DNA of 64,000 bases. Source: SB11 sp035906255 (GTDB lineage Bacteria > Bacteroidota > Bacteroidia > UBA8524). Where the stretch lies: the NCBI GenBank assembly GCA_035906255.1, contig JAMIFM010000032.1:1-64000 (forward strand). The letters are read 5' to 3'. The position numbers and the translations under genes were made by a program. Within the stretch, counting starts at the first letter, position 1; each line of letters begins with the position of its first letter. The notes beneath the pieces were generated by a model, which was not told the DNA's origin, did no database searches, and saw nothing but the letters and a program-made list of their open reading frames with translations. Of the stretch, positions 45,360 to 53,673 are shown piece after piece.

Positions 45360-45791
45360 TTATAAAGAAAAATCGAGTAAAACAGCATATACACATATAC
45401 AAACAACAGATAATGAAAACGCTATATAGCAAATACTCTCAAAAAATGAAAAGACACGTAAGGGTTTTATACCTACGGGTGTTACGTCATCTGAGCCAAA
45501 ATTCAATGTGCCTTTTAGCGATTCCTTGTATTTGTGAAAAAGCCGCTTTGTTGAAGACACTGAATCATATAAAGCAATGCTACCGGAAAGGATACCAAGT
45601 GCAATTAATGATACTGTGCCCACAAATGCATAATGAGTGCATGTGTCAGGAGATTTGCCAGCCCGAAACGAAACAAGTATGCCTAACAGGCCGGAAGCCA
45701 TTAGTAGGATGTGTTTTAAAAAATCAGTTCGAGCCCTGTTGTGCTCTTTGCCAATCTCTAAAAGTTCTTTAACAGCATTATAAATACTCAT
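45360..45791 (-). CDS. Small membrane protein on the opposite strand
   Basis: A 143-residue protein with about three to four membrane helices (ILLMASGLLGILVSF, YAFVGTVSLIALGILSGSIALY, ICYIAFSLSVVCICVYAVLL) and a charged N-terminus (VKELLEIGKEHNRARTDFLKH). It lies between the second DGR target and the transposase, facing against the early operon, so it needs its own promoter. That position and its membrane nature suggest an accessory lysogen-expressed gene. Family not recognised. Confidence 0.6.
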   Translation of the reverse strand: MSIYNAVKELLEIGKEHNRARTDFLKHILLMASGLLGILVSFRAGKSPDTCTHYAFVGTVSLIALGILSGSIALYDSVSSTKRLFHKYKESLKGTLNFGSDDVTPVGIKPLRVFSFFESICYIAFSLSVVCICVYAVLLDFSL

Positions 45792-45824
45792 ACAGCAATA
45801 AAATAAGCCGCCAAGATACTAAAA

Positions 45825-47903
45825 ATGCACCAAGCCTACGAAATACATAACGACCAGTACGGTGTGCGCATCAGCTACATATTATCGGATGCTGATAGAA
45901 AGCACAACGATAGTATTTGCGTGATTTCATACGACGCTTATAAGTGGAGGGCTTGCAGAAAAAAAGACTTCCGGCTGCGCGAGGGAAAAGGGGCGGGAAA
46001 TGAAGCGCTGGTGTATTTTGAGGCACTTCCGCACGAATGGAAACAGCTGATGCTGAAAAAATTTGGTGACCCGCGCAAGGCCGCACACCCGATGGAAAAG
46101 TTTTATACCCCTGATGGCGAAGCAAGGCGTTTTTATACCCACTACCGCTTTAATGACGGCGAATATTTGAAGCCCGAACAGATTGAAAGGTACACCATAA
46201 ATGCAAGCGTGCTTAATGCAATACAGTTGTTGGTACCCCACCGCTCTGCAGAACGAAAAATGCGGGGCATAAGCACAAAAAAACTATGGGAAAGTGTGGT
46301 AGATGATGTAAAGAGTTTTAACACCGTGCTGGCACAAAAACACAATACCCGCCACACCCTGCCCGAAAGCGGCGACAGGCTGCGCGACAGGCTGAAACTA
46401 TACAACCAGCTTGGATACAGCGCACTGGTGGACGGACGTAATAAAAACAGCAACAGCGTGGTGGTAACACCCCTGATGGTGGATGTATGGAAACAGATAT
46501 ATGCAGGGCAGCGGGGGCAAAAGCCCAACCACCTGGAAGTGTACCGATACTACATGGCATTTTTGGAGGGCACCCTTGAGATAATAAACAACAATACCGG
46601 CGAGGCATACGACCCAACCCATATAGATTTTAAAAGCTGCAGCGATAAAACCGTGTACAGCTACCAAAACCAGTGGCAAAACAAAATTGCCACGCATGCA
46701 CGCCGCACAGGAAACGCGCAACAATACAAAGGCCAGTTTATACCCTACCACAAAACAAAAGCACCTGAATTTGCAGGCAGCCTGATAAGTGTGGATGACA
46801 GGCAGCCCAAGCTTGAGTATGCCCCCGGCAAACGGATATGGAGTTATATAGCTGCCGATGTGGCCAGCCAGGCAATAACCTGCTGGGTGTACGGCGATAC
46901 CAAAGAAGGATTGATATATGAGTTTTACAGGCAAATGGCCCGCAACTACGGCCAATGGGAACTGCCCTTACCCTATGAACTTGAAGGCGAAATGAGTCTT
47001 AACTCAGGCTTGCGGGAAACACTGCTAAAAAACGGGGCTATGTTTCAGCGCGTAAGGCTGGAAGCCAACAACGCAAGGGGTAAGATTATAGAAAGGATAT
47101 TTAGGGATATAGCCCACAAATACGAAAAGTTGATACCCGGCTTTAAAGCCCGCCCCTTTGCCCGTGACGAGGCCAACCAACCCGGCCCCGAAAAACCACA
47201 CTACTACACCAAAGAAGAGATTATACAGCTAAACAAGCGGGTGATATGGGAATGGAATAATGAACTGCACCCCAACCAAAAGCTGTATGAGGGAATGACG
47301 CGCTGGGATGTGTTTATGGATAAACAACACCCCGCATTGCTTGCGCATTACCCTACACATTGGGCGGGTTTCCTTCCGTATTTGGGCAAAGCGCAAAAAA
47401 CAAGCCTGAACGTTGGCCGTATTAAGCTGCAATACAAAGATCGTATGCTGGGTATTAACGGGCAGGTAGCCCTGGGGGATGACTTAATAAACATAATGCG
47501 GCAGATAGAAGGCGAAGAGGTAATGGTGCACTGGCTGGATAACGATAAAGGACAGGTAATGAAAGCACTGGTATATACCCTTAGCGGCCAATACGTGTGC
47601 GAACTGATGGGCGATATGGAGTATAACCGTGCCAGCCTTGAGCGCACAGGGGATGACGAGGAAATTAGAAAAATAAACAGCGCATATACCAATACAGTGA
47701 ACAGCTACATGCGCCGTGCGGTTAAAGAAATAGACACCGTAACACTGATACAGGCACCCAAACCGCAGGGCAGGTTTGTAATGCCGGGGCTGGATTATTA
47801 CACCCCAACCGATGGGGATGCCGAGGTATTGCCGCCTATGGATGAGGAAAGCTATTTAATACCTGTTGAAACACCCGTTAAATCACTATTAGACAGATTT
47901 TAA
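45825..47903 (+). CDS. Mu-type DDE transposase
   Basis: A 692-residue transposase of the MuA/rve kind, which cuts the phage ends and joins them to target DNA for integration and replication. The catalytic core is visible: Asp345 in YIAADVASQAITCW, an acidic second position near Glu386/Glu388 in YELEGEMSLNSG, and Glu423 in EANNARGKIIERIFR. The N-terminal ~240 residues would bind phage-end repeats. The C-terminal region (about 490-690) fits the Mu transposase C-terminal domain. Length is close to MuA (663). The MuB-like gene follows 26 bases later. Confidence 0.93.
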   Translation: MHQAYEIHNDQYGVRISYILSDADRKHNDSICVISYDAYKWRACRKKDFRLREGKGAGNEALVYFEALPHEWKQLMLKKFGDPRKAAHPMEKFYTPDGEARRFYTHYRFNDGEYLKPEQIERYTINASVLNAIQLLVPHRSAERKMRGISTKKLWESVVDDVKSFNTVLAQKHNTRHTLPESGDRLRDRLKLYNQLGYSALVDGRNKNSNSVVVTPLMVDVWKQIYAGQRGQKPNHLEVYRYYMAFLEGTLEIINNNTGEAYDPTHIDFKSCSDKTVYSYQNQWQNKIATHARRTGNAQQYKGQFIPYHKTKAPEFAGSLISVDDRQPKLEYAPGKRIWSYIAADVASQAITCWVYGDTKEGLIYEFYRQMARNYGQWELPLPYELEGEMSLNSGLRETLLKNGAMFQRVRLEANNARGKIIERIFRDIAHKYEKLIPGFKARPFARDEANQPGPEKPHYYTKEEIIQLNKRVIWEWNNELHPNQKLYEGMTRWDVFMDKQHPALLAHYPTHWAGFLPYLGKAQKTSLNVGRIKLQYKDRMLGINGQVALGDDLINIMRQIEGEEVMVHWLDNDKGQVMKALVYTLSGQYVCELMGDMEYNRASLERTGDDEEIRKINSAYTNTVNSYMRRAVKEIDTVTLIQAPKPQGRFVMPGLDYYTPTDGDAEVLPPMDEESYLIPVETPVKSLLDRF

Positions 47904-47929
47904 TAACCGATTAACCCAAAAATACACAC

Positions 47930-48838
47930 ATGCAACTTACCAAAGATTTTAAGCTGAAAGTAATAGAGGCCATAAAAAAGGCACGGGCCAATTATGGCGG
48001 CAGCGACGCGGATTATGCCAAGCACCTGGATATAAACAAAGCCATCCTTTCGCGCATACTTAACGGGGAAACAGAACGGGTGCTGGCTGATGGCGAGTGG
48101 CTAAGGCTTGCCCGCCATCTTGACGTAAACCCCAGCGAGCGCCGTTGGAATGCTGCCAAAACAGCAGTTTTTGAAGCCCTGCGACAAGAGATTGTGTTTT
48201 GCAAAACACACAGCAAAGGCCGTGTATTTGTAGATGATTGCGGTATAGGTAAAACCTTTACCGCCAAATACCTGAGCCGCGAACTGAAACATTGCTTTTA
48301 TGTGGATTGCAGCCAGGCCAAAACCAAAAACCAGTTTGTAAAAGCCCTTGCCCGCGCCATCGGGGTAGATAATAAGGGCCGCGTGATGGATATAAAGGAA
48401 AACATTAAATATTACCTGGCCAATATGCTTGAAAAACCAATAGTGATATTGGACGAGGCCGGTGATTTGGATTACAACGCCTTTTTGGAAGTAAAAGAAT
48501 TTTGGAATTCCACCGAAAACCGCTGTGGATGGTACTTAATGGGTGCCGAAGGCTTCCGCTACAAAATACAACGTGGCATAAACAGTAAAAAGGTAGGATA
48601 CCGCGAAATATTCAGCCGTTTCAGCGATAAGTTTTCATCTATTGTGCCTGCCGACAGGCAGGAGCGCCTTGCGTTTTATAACCGATTGATTACCGATGTA
48701 TTGAGTGCAAACGTAGGCGATAAAGCTATTATACCTGCGTTGGTTAAAAAGTGCCTCACCGTAGATGAAAGCGGCGAAATAGGCGGTGTGCGCCGTGCTG
48801 AAAGTTTATTGATACTTACACAAAGCGAAGCTGCGTAA
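47930..48838 (+). CDS. MuB-like AAA ATPase with N-terminal HTH
   Basis: A 302-residue target-capture and transposase-activating ATPase. Residues 25-67 form an HTH (DADYAKHLDINKAILSRILNG), as in MuB. The Walker A is unusual, DDCGIGKT (102-109), lacking the first glycine; Walker B is IVILDEAGD (171-179). It directly follows the transposase, the Mu order A-B, and overlaps the start of the next ATPase gene by 1 base. Confidence 0.88.
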   Translation: MQLTKDFKLKVIEAIKKARANYGGSDADYAKHLDINKAILSRILNGETERVLADGEWLRLARHLDVNPSERRWNAAKTAVFEALRQEIVFCKTHSKGRVFVDDCGIGKTFTAKYLSRELKHCFYVDCSQAKTKNQFVKALARAIGVDNKGRVMDIKENIKYYLANMLEKPIVILDEAGDLDYNAFLEVKEFWNSTENRCGWYLMGAEGFRYKIQRGINSKKVGYREIFSRFSDKFSSIVPADRQERLAFYNRLITDVLSANVGDKAIIPALVKKCLTVDESGEIGGVRRAESLLILTQSEAA

Positions 48839-49482
48839 TGGAAAAGAAAACAAGATTAAAACGCGCGCTTACGGTGGCCAACCTGCAGGCAAAAAAATTT
48901 AGCCTGATACCGTTTGAAGAGGGTGGCCCCTGGCACAATGCTTTTTCGCAGCCTCAGGATACAGGTATAATATTTATTTGGGGCAACAGCGGAAACGGTA
49001 AAACCCAACTGATTATAGACCTGTGCAAAGAACTATGCAGGCACTACAAAGTAGTTTTTAACTCATTGGAAGAGGGCGCGGAACACACCCTGCAAGAAAA
49101 AAGTGTAAACACCGGCCTTAGCGTGGTGCAAAACAACTTACTGCTTGTGGAAGAGAGTATGGAAGAGTTAGCAGAGCGGTTGGATAAAAGCCGTAGCCCG
49201 CAGGTAGCCATAATTGATAGTGTACAATATACTGACCTGAACAAAACTAAATACAAGGATTTTAAAAGGCGGTTTAAGGGTAAAAAGCTACTCATATTTA
49301 TAAGCCACGCTGATGGTAACGAACCTGCCGGAAGCCTTGCAAAATTTATCCGTTACGATGCTATGCTAAAAATATGGGTAAAGGGTTTCCGCGCCACCAG
49401 TATGGGCAGGTATTACGGCCCAACGAAACAGTACACTATTTGGAATGAAGGTTCTTCCGAGATATGGGGCGATAAAGAGTAA
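48838..49482 (+). CDS. P-loop ATPase, RecA/KaiC-like
   Basis: A 214-residue ATPase with Walker A GNSGNGKT at residues 49-56 and Walker B around VAIIDSVQYTD (about 122-132). The short RecA-fold layout and HADGNEPAGSLAKFIRYDA resemble phage DnaB/KaiC-like proteins acting in recombination or replication. It follows the MuB-like gene with a 1-base overlap, so it probably belongs to the transposition/replication module. Confidence 0.8.
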   Translation: MEKKTRLKRALTVANLQAKKFSLIPFEEGGPWHNAFSQPQDTGIIFIWGNSGNGKTQLIIDLCKELCRHYKVVFNSLEEGAEHTLQEKSVNTGLSVVQNNLLLVEESMEELAERLDKSRSPQVAIIDSVQYTDLNKTKYKDFKRRFKGKKLLIFISHADGNEPAGSLAKFIRYDAMLKIWVKGFRATSMGRYYGPTKQYTIWNEGSSEIWGDKE

Positions 49483-49506
49483 AATTATTTACCAAAAACT
49501 ACAGAT

Positions 49507-49716
49507 ATGAAAGCAGAACAATTTAACCAAAAACACCCCGTAGGCAGCAAGCTGATAGCTGATGTGTATGTGGGGCGTTCAGTAGTAACCGTAACACACC
49601 CCGCCTATATGGAGGGTACAGAGGCGGTTTTTAAAGGCAACTACGGCACTACTACCAATGCACTGATACTTGTGGATTGGGTGGTAAAAGAAAGCGAGGT
49701 GCAACATGAAAACTGA
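49507..49716 (+). CDS. Hypothetical small phage protein
   Basis: A 69-residue soluble protein (KAEQFNQKHPVGSKLIADVYVG ... ALILVDWVVKESEVQ), likely a small beta-rich fold; not recognised. It overlaps the next gene by 11 bases. Confidence 0.6.
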   Translation: MKAEQFNQKHPVGSKLIADVYVGRSVVTVTHPAYMEGTEAVFKGNYGTTTNALILVDWVVKESEVQHEN

Positions 49717-50083
49717 TGTAGAAGCTAAAATACAGCAGCTTACCGGTTGCACGTCGGACGAATATGCCATGCTGCAAAACAAACTTGGCATGGCATACTT
49801 AAACTACCGATACCCCGATGATATACAAGCTGTGCAGCTTACCAGCCAATCACGCGCATTTTGGCTATGGTACCGTAACCAATGGGATATTGCAGATATA
49901 GAATTTATCGGCACCTACATATACCACGATAATGACCCTGATGTAATAGCCTGGCTTCGTGAAGAGTGGGTTAAAATCCATCAACCCATCAATATAAAAG
50001 CCTATCCGGGCAGGTATGTGCTTTTGGAAGTTTGGGGCTATTTCAAACCTAAAAAACAAGGCAGAGAGGCGGTGGGAGTATGA
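49706..50083 (+). CDS. Hypothetical phage protein
   Basis: A 125-residue protein rich in Trp and Tyr (RAFWLWYRNQWDIADIEFIGTYIYH, ITEEWVK-like DVIAWLREEWVK). Not recognised. Its start overlaps the upstream gene by 11 bases and its stop overlaps the next ATG by 4 bases, which supports a real gene in a tight operon. It does not resemble the Avd accessory protein of DGRs. Confidence 0.65.
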   Translation: MKTDVEAKIQQLTGCTSDEYAMLQNKLGMAYLNYRYPDDIQAVQLTSQSRAFWLWYRNQWDIADIEFIGTYIYHDNDPDVIAWLREEWVKIHQPINIKAYPGRYVLLEVWGYFKPKKQGREAVGV

Positions 50084-50739
50084 GTATTTTAGAGTTAAAG
50101 CCCCTACAATTAAAGGATATACGGGCAAAAATAAAACACGTTGAGCAGGATATAAAAAACACTTACGGCGTTACCATCAAACTTAGCTTTTTGCACACAA
50201 AAGAGAATGTAGTTACCGATGTGGATTTAGATATAAGCACGCAGGCTACTGTGGGTGCTATAAAGAGGGCAGTGCTTGATTATTTTCAATGCCCGGAAGA
50301 AACCCTTATTACCGGCAATCGCGAGAAAAGTAAGGTAAGAGTTCGGCGTTTTTTTCTGCAGGCGCTAAAAGAATATACCGATTTATCACTAAAGCAACAG
50401 GGTTTACAAGTAGGTGGGCGAGACCATAGCACTGCCATCCATAACCACAACGAGTTTGATAACCAATACGATACCGATAAGTCATTTAGGGCGCAATGGA
50501 TGGAGTTTAAAGGCTACGTGGATAAGTACTTATCTGATTTAGAAAAAAGTATGCCTGTAACACTGGAGGAGGTGGATGCTAAAATATCCCACAACGATGA
50601 GGTAGCAAAAATTGATGCAGAAATACTTGCGCTTGCTAATCAAATAGCTGATGCCACCAGCATAGATACTAAAAATGCGCTGTTGGATAAAAAGCGGGAA
50701 TTAGTACTGAAAAAAGAACAATTAATAAACACCATTTAA
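50080..50739 (+). CDS. Hypothetical phage protein with coiled-coil ends
   Basis: A 219-residue protein. The first ~40 residues and the last ~60 (AKIDAEILALANQIADATSIDTK ... KKRELVLKKEQLI) are likely coiled coils; the middle has RSFRAQWMEFKGYVDKYLSDLEK. No family recognised. The ATG overlaps the preceding stop (ATGA), and the Gam-like gene follows 25 bases later. Confidence 0.65.
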   Translation: MSILELKPLQLKDIRAKIKHVEQDIKNTYGVTIKLSFLHTKENVVTDVDLDISTQATVGAIKRAVLDYFQCPEETLITGNREKSKVRVRRFFLQALKEYTDLSLKQQGLQVGGRDHSTAIHNHNEFDNQYDTDKSFRAQWMEFKGYVDKYLSDLEKSMPVTLEEVDAKISHNDEVAKIDAEILALANQIADATSIDTKNALLDKKRELVLKKEQLINTI

Positions 50740-50764
50740 AAACCATTTAAACAATAATAAAATC

Positions 50765-51286
50765 ATGGCTACAAGAAAAAAAGCACCGGTACAAGCCCCT
50801 GCCAGTACCGAAGAGGTAAACAACCTAATGAGCAGCTTTGCAAAAGCTGATGCCCGCAAGCGACAAATAACCGCAGCGATGGATGTAAAGTTTGCAGAAA
50901 TAAGGGACGGTTATGCCGCAGAACTGGACACACTTGAAAAGACTATGGATGAGGCGCAAAGCAAAATGCAAGTGTGGGCAGAAAGCAACAGAAAAGAACT
51001 GTTTGAGAAAAAGAAAAGCATGGATTTTTCACACGGCACAATTGGTTTTCGCATGGGAACACCAGCGCTAAAGCCCCGCAAGGGTTTCCAGTGGAAAGGC
51101 GTGCTTGAGTTGGTAAAACAAAAGTTAAACGCCTACGTGAAGGTGGAAGAGAGCGTGGATAAGGCCCGCCTTTTGGCCGACCGAGAAAGTCCCGAGGTGG
51201 CGCAGAGCCTTAACGGTGTTGGGCTGGAAGTAACCCAAACCGAAACCTTTTACATAGTACCCAAAACAGAGGAAGTAACCGCTTAA
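50765..51286 (+). CDS. Gam-like host-nuclease inhibitor
   Basis: A 173-residue protein of the Mu Gam type, which binds linear DNA ends and protects them from exonucleases. A long central helix (residues 15-75, rich in Ala/Lys/Glu) precedes the family motif SMDFSHGTIGFRMGTPALK (about 88-106) and a C-terminal ESVDKARLLADRESPEVAQSL segment. Related in fold to bacterial Ku. Its place in the early region after MuA/MuB-like genes fits. Confidence 0.9.
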   Translation: MATRKKAPVQAPASTEEVNNLMSSFAKADARKRQITAAMDVKFAEIRDGYAAELDTLEKTMDEAQSKMQVWAESNRKELFEKKKSMDFSHGTIGFRMGTPALKPRKGFQWKGVLELVKQKLNAYVKVEESVDKARLLADRESPEVAQSLNGVGLEVTQTETFYIVPKTEEVTA

Positions 51287-51296
51287 AAATAAACCT

Positions 51297-51776
51297 ATGT
51301 GTACTACAATTAATGTTAACAGAACGGCTGTATTAACAGCTTACCGCAACGGCAGCGAAAGTTCGCGGGAAACCTTGCAAATTCTTTTCGGCAAAGATTT
51401 GTTTAACCAAAAAATCACCGAACAGGTGAAAACCTTTGAAGATGCGCTGGCAATAACCGGTGAGGACTGGTGCCCGCCGCAAGGTATGACATCTGACGAA
51501 TTAGCTTACCGTAAGCTGAAAATTATTGCTAAAGCCCTGAACGAAGGGTGGACACCTGATTGGAGCAACCGCAACGAGTATAAATATACTGTATGGGCGG
51601 AGATTAAAGCCACAAAAGAGCAACCCGGCGGCGTTGGCTTCGTTGGTTCGGGCTGCGGTACCTGGCATACGATTACGAACTGCGGCTCGCGCCTTTGCTA
51701 CAAATCAAGTGAACTGGCCCTATATGCAGGTAAGCAGTTTGAAGAGTTGTACAAAGATTTCTTTCTAATAAGGTAA
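51297..51776 (+). CDS. DGR variable protein 3 (adjacent to the template)
   Basis: A 159-residue paralogue of the proteins at 44,486 and 44,849. A longer N-terminus (NRTAVLTAYRNGSESSRETLQILFGKDLF) precedes KTFEDALAITGE, IIAKALNEGWTPDW and the variable segment at residues 110-134 (PGGVGFVGSGCGTWHTITNCGSRLC), with the tail SSELALYAGKQFEELYKDFFL. It begins 10 bases after the Gam-like gene and ends 45 bases before the template repeat. No signal peptide. Confidence 0.87.
   Translation: MCTTINVNRTAVLTAYRNGSESSRETLQILFGKDLFNQKITEQVKTFEDALAITGEDWCPPQGMTSDELAYRKLKIIAKALNEGWTPDWSNRNEYKYTVWAEIKATKEQPGGVGFVGSGCGTWHTITNCGSRLCYKSSELALYAGKQFEELYKDFFLIR
51624..51698 (+). repeat. DGR variable repeat VR3
   Basis: 75 bases aligned to the template with 13 adenine-site differences and one non-adenine difference, the final T to C. 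It ends 123 bases before the template begins. Confidence 0.95.
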
Positions 51777-51821
51777 AAATTTGGGTTGTGTGCCGCATGA
51801 GTTGTGGTGCTGTCCCGTAGT

Positions 51822-51896
51822 CCCGGCAGCGTTGGCTTCGATGATTCGAACTACGATAACTGGAATACGAATACGAACTGCAGCTCGCACCTATGT
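51822..51896 (+). repeat. DGR template repeat TR
   Basis: A 75-base non-coding copy of the variable segment. It has 20 adenines, mostly in AAY, GAT, TAC and ACG codon positions that give wide amino-acid choice when mutated. All three VRs begin with CCCGGCGGCGTTGGCTTCG (TR has A at the seventh position) and end with CTGCGGCTCGCGCCTTTGC (TR: CTGCAGCTCGCACCTATGT). It lies between target 3 and the RT. The 114 bases after it hold TGCCACTTGGCA, a short hairpin that could belong to the template RNA. Confidence 0.95.
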
Positions 51897-52010
51897 TGTG
51901 GGTTGAGTAAAAATATACGCGGCGCAAACCCTGCCACTTGGCAAAAAACAAACAAATGATAAAAGGCTTTGGTAGCCATAGCGAAAAAGACTTTTTGACA
52001 GCAAAGGAAA

Positions 52011-53255
52011 ATGAAAAGAACAGGCAACATATACGCACAGATTTGTACGCTTGACAACCTGCGGTTGGCTGATAAAAAAGCACGTAGGGGCAAGGGAAAT
52101 CAATATGGTGTCCGCGTTCATCAAAAGAACGCAGAAGATAACCTGCTGCGCCTGCAACATCTGCTGATGACTAAAACCTACGTGACCTCAAAATACACCA
52201 CTTTTATTGTAAACGAGGGCAAAGAACGTGAGGTGTTTCGCCTGCCATACTTTCCTGACAGGATTTGCCACCACGCTATTATGAATGTGTTGGAGCCGAT
52301 TTTCAAAGCAGTATTTACTGCTGATACTTATAGCTGCATACGCGGCAAGGGCATACACAATGCGTTTTATACCATCCGCCACGCACTGAAAGATGAACCG
52401 GGCACCAGGTATTGTTTAAAACTGGATATTAAGAAATTTTATCCCAGTATCAACCACGATGTGCTAAAGTCTTTATTGCGGCACAAGTTTAAGGATAACG
52501 ATTTATTATACCTGTTAGATGAGATTATAGACAGCGCGCCCGGCCTTCCAATTGGCAATTACCTTTCACAATACCTTGCAAACTTTTACCTATGCTATTT
52601 TGACCATTGGTTGAAGGAAACAAAAGGTGTTAAACATTACTTCCGATATGCTGATGATATAGTGGTACTGGCAGATAGCAAACCATATTTACACACTCTA
52701 CTGGCGGATATACGCCAATACCTTACCGAAAACCTGAAATTAGAAGTTAAAAACAACTATCAGGTATTCCCTGTTGCAAGCCGCAGCCTTGATTTTATAG
52801 GGTACAGGTTTTACCACACCCATACGCTGCTACGCAAAAGTATTAAGCAAAATTTTGCCCGCAAGCTGGCCAAAGGGGCCAACCCAAAAACCATAGCATC
52901 CTATAACGGGTGGCTTTCACACGCCAATTGCATTAACCTATACAATGAACTGATGAGAAAGTTTAGCGAACTAAATATAACCATTGAAAATAAGAGTTTC
53001 ACGGGCGAGAAAATCGCTATAAAAAAAATACTCAACAAAGAAATATCGGTGGTGGCCTATAAAATAGGAGGCTCAAAATACACTGATAAAGGCACGGGTA
53101 AATGCCTTCACCTGCAAATAACCCTTAATGGCGATAAGCGGGTGGTGTTTACAGGCTCATCAACCCTGATGCAGCAAATTGAAAAAGTGCCCGCTGATGC
53201 ATTTCCTTTTGTAACCACAATTATTGAAGTAGAAGATAGATACGAATTCACCTAA
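52011..53255 (+). CDS. DGR reverse transcriptase
   Basis: A 414-residue error-prone reverse transcriptase that copies the template RNA into adenine-mutated cDNA. Fingers/palm motifs: LPYFPDRICHHAIMNVLEP (about residues 78-96), KLDIKKFYPSI with catalytic Asp139, the DGR-specific IGNYLSQ at 181-187, and YADD at 213-216. A C-terminal extension of about 80 residues (GKCLHLQITLNGDKRVVFTGSS ... FPFVTTIIEVEDRYEF) looks like a small nucleic-acid-binding fold seen after phage DGR RTs. Group II intron maturase domains are absent. Confidence 0.95.
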   Translation: MKRTGNIYAQICTLDNLRLADKKARRGKGNQYGVRVHQKNAEDNLLRLQHLLMTKTYVTSKYTTFIVNEGKEREVFRLPYFPDRICHHAIMNVLEPIFKAVFTADTYSCIRGKGIHNAFYTIRHALKDEPGTRYCLKLDIKKFYPSINHDVLKSLLRHKFKDNDLLYLLDEIIDSAPGLPIGNYLSQYLANFYLCYFDHWLKETKGVKHYFRYADDIVVLADSKPYLHTLLADIRQYLTENLKLEVKNNYQVFPVASRSLDFIGYRFYHTHTLLRKSIKQNFARKLAKGANPKTIASYNGWLSHANCINLYNELMRKFSELNITIENKSFTGEKIAIKKILNKEISVVAYKIGGSKYTDKGTGKCLHLQITLNGDKRVVFTGSSTLMQQIEKVPADAFPFVTTIIEVEDRYEFT

Positions 53256-53267
53256 TAACATAAAATT

Positions 53268-53672
53268 ATGCTACTCGGATTTAAAAAACAGTTTGTGCCA
53301 AAAATACAGGCAGGCACCAAAATACATACTCTTCGTGATGACCCCGCCGACCGTTGGAAGCTGGGTAACAAAATACACATGGCCACCGGCATCCGCACGC
53401 CAAAGTATAACTGCTTTAACGATACCCACAACTGCAAAAGCACCCAAATGGTTACGCTGGGCTATGATAGCGAAGGCGAATTTTACATACAGGTGTTTAA
53501 CGGCCAAACGCTGGCAGCAGAACTGCACGGCGTAGAACAGGAGATTTTTGCCAAAAACGACGGGTTTGATTCCCTGGAAGACTTAAAAGCGTGGTTTGAC
53601 CCCGAAATACAAGCCAACGAAGGCACTTATACCCATAAAAAACTAATCCACTGGACTGATTATAAGTATTGA
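53268..53672 (+). CDS. ASCH/PUA-like phage protein
   Basis: A 134-residue protein whose start FKKQFVPKIQAGTKIHTLRDDPADRWKLG follows the ASCH/PUA-like pattern (an F-x(3-4)-K-I-x-x-G-x-K-x-x-T-x-R core), used for RNA or modified-base binding. The family assignment is by motif only. It starts 12 bases after the DGR RT, so co-transcription is possible; whether it takes part in the DGR is unknown. Confidence 0.65.
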   Translation: MLLGFKKQFVPKIQAGTKIHTLRDDPADRWKLGNKIHMATGIRTPKYNCFNDTHNCKSTQMVTLGYDSEGEFYIQVFNGQTLAAELHGVEQEIFAKNDGFDSLEDLKAWFDPEIQANEGTYTHKKLIHWTDYKY

Positions 53673-53673
53673 T

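Larger units (their letters stand above)
51297..53255 (+). other. DGR core cassette: variable gene, template repeat, reverse transcriptase
   Basis: The order is variable gene, template repeat, reverse transcriptase, all on the plus strand, with two further targets 6.6-7.1 kb upstream. No avd-like small helical gene is found next to it. Both the adenine-only TR/VR differences and the IGNYLSQ motif of the RT are hallmarks of DGRs. Confidence 0.95.

Noticed and set aside
45413..45772. A 119-codon plus-strand frame opposite the small membrane protein gene
   Set aside because: Composition is erratic with many scattered Cys and no domain; the minus-strand frame gives clear membrane helices, so the plus frame is a shadow.
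46398..46955. Long minus-strand frames within the transposase gene
   Set aside because: Shadow frames of a strongly supported DDE transposase; they show no recognisable domain.
52011..53255. RT as a group II intron or retron
   Set aside because: No maturase/endonuclease domain and no intron structure; the IGNYLSQ motif and adjacent TR/VR repeats with adenine-only changes point to a DGR.
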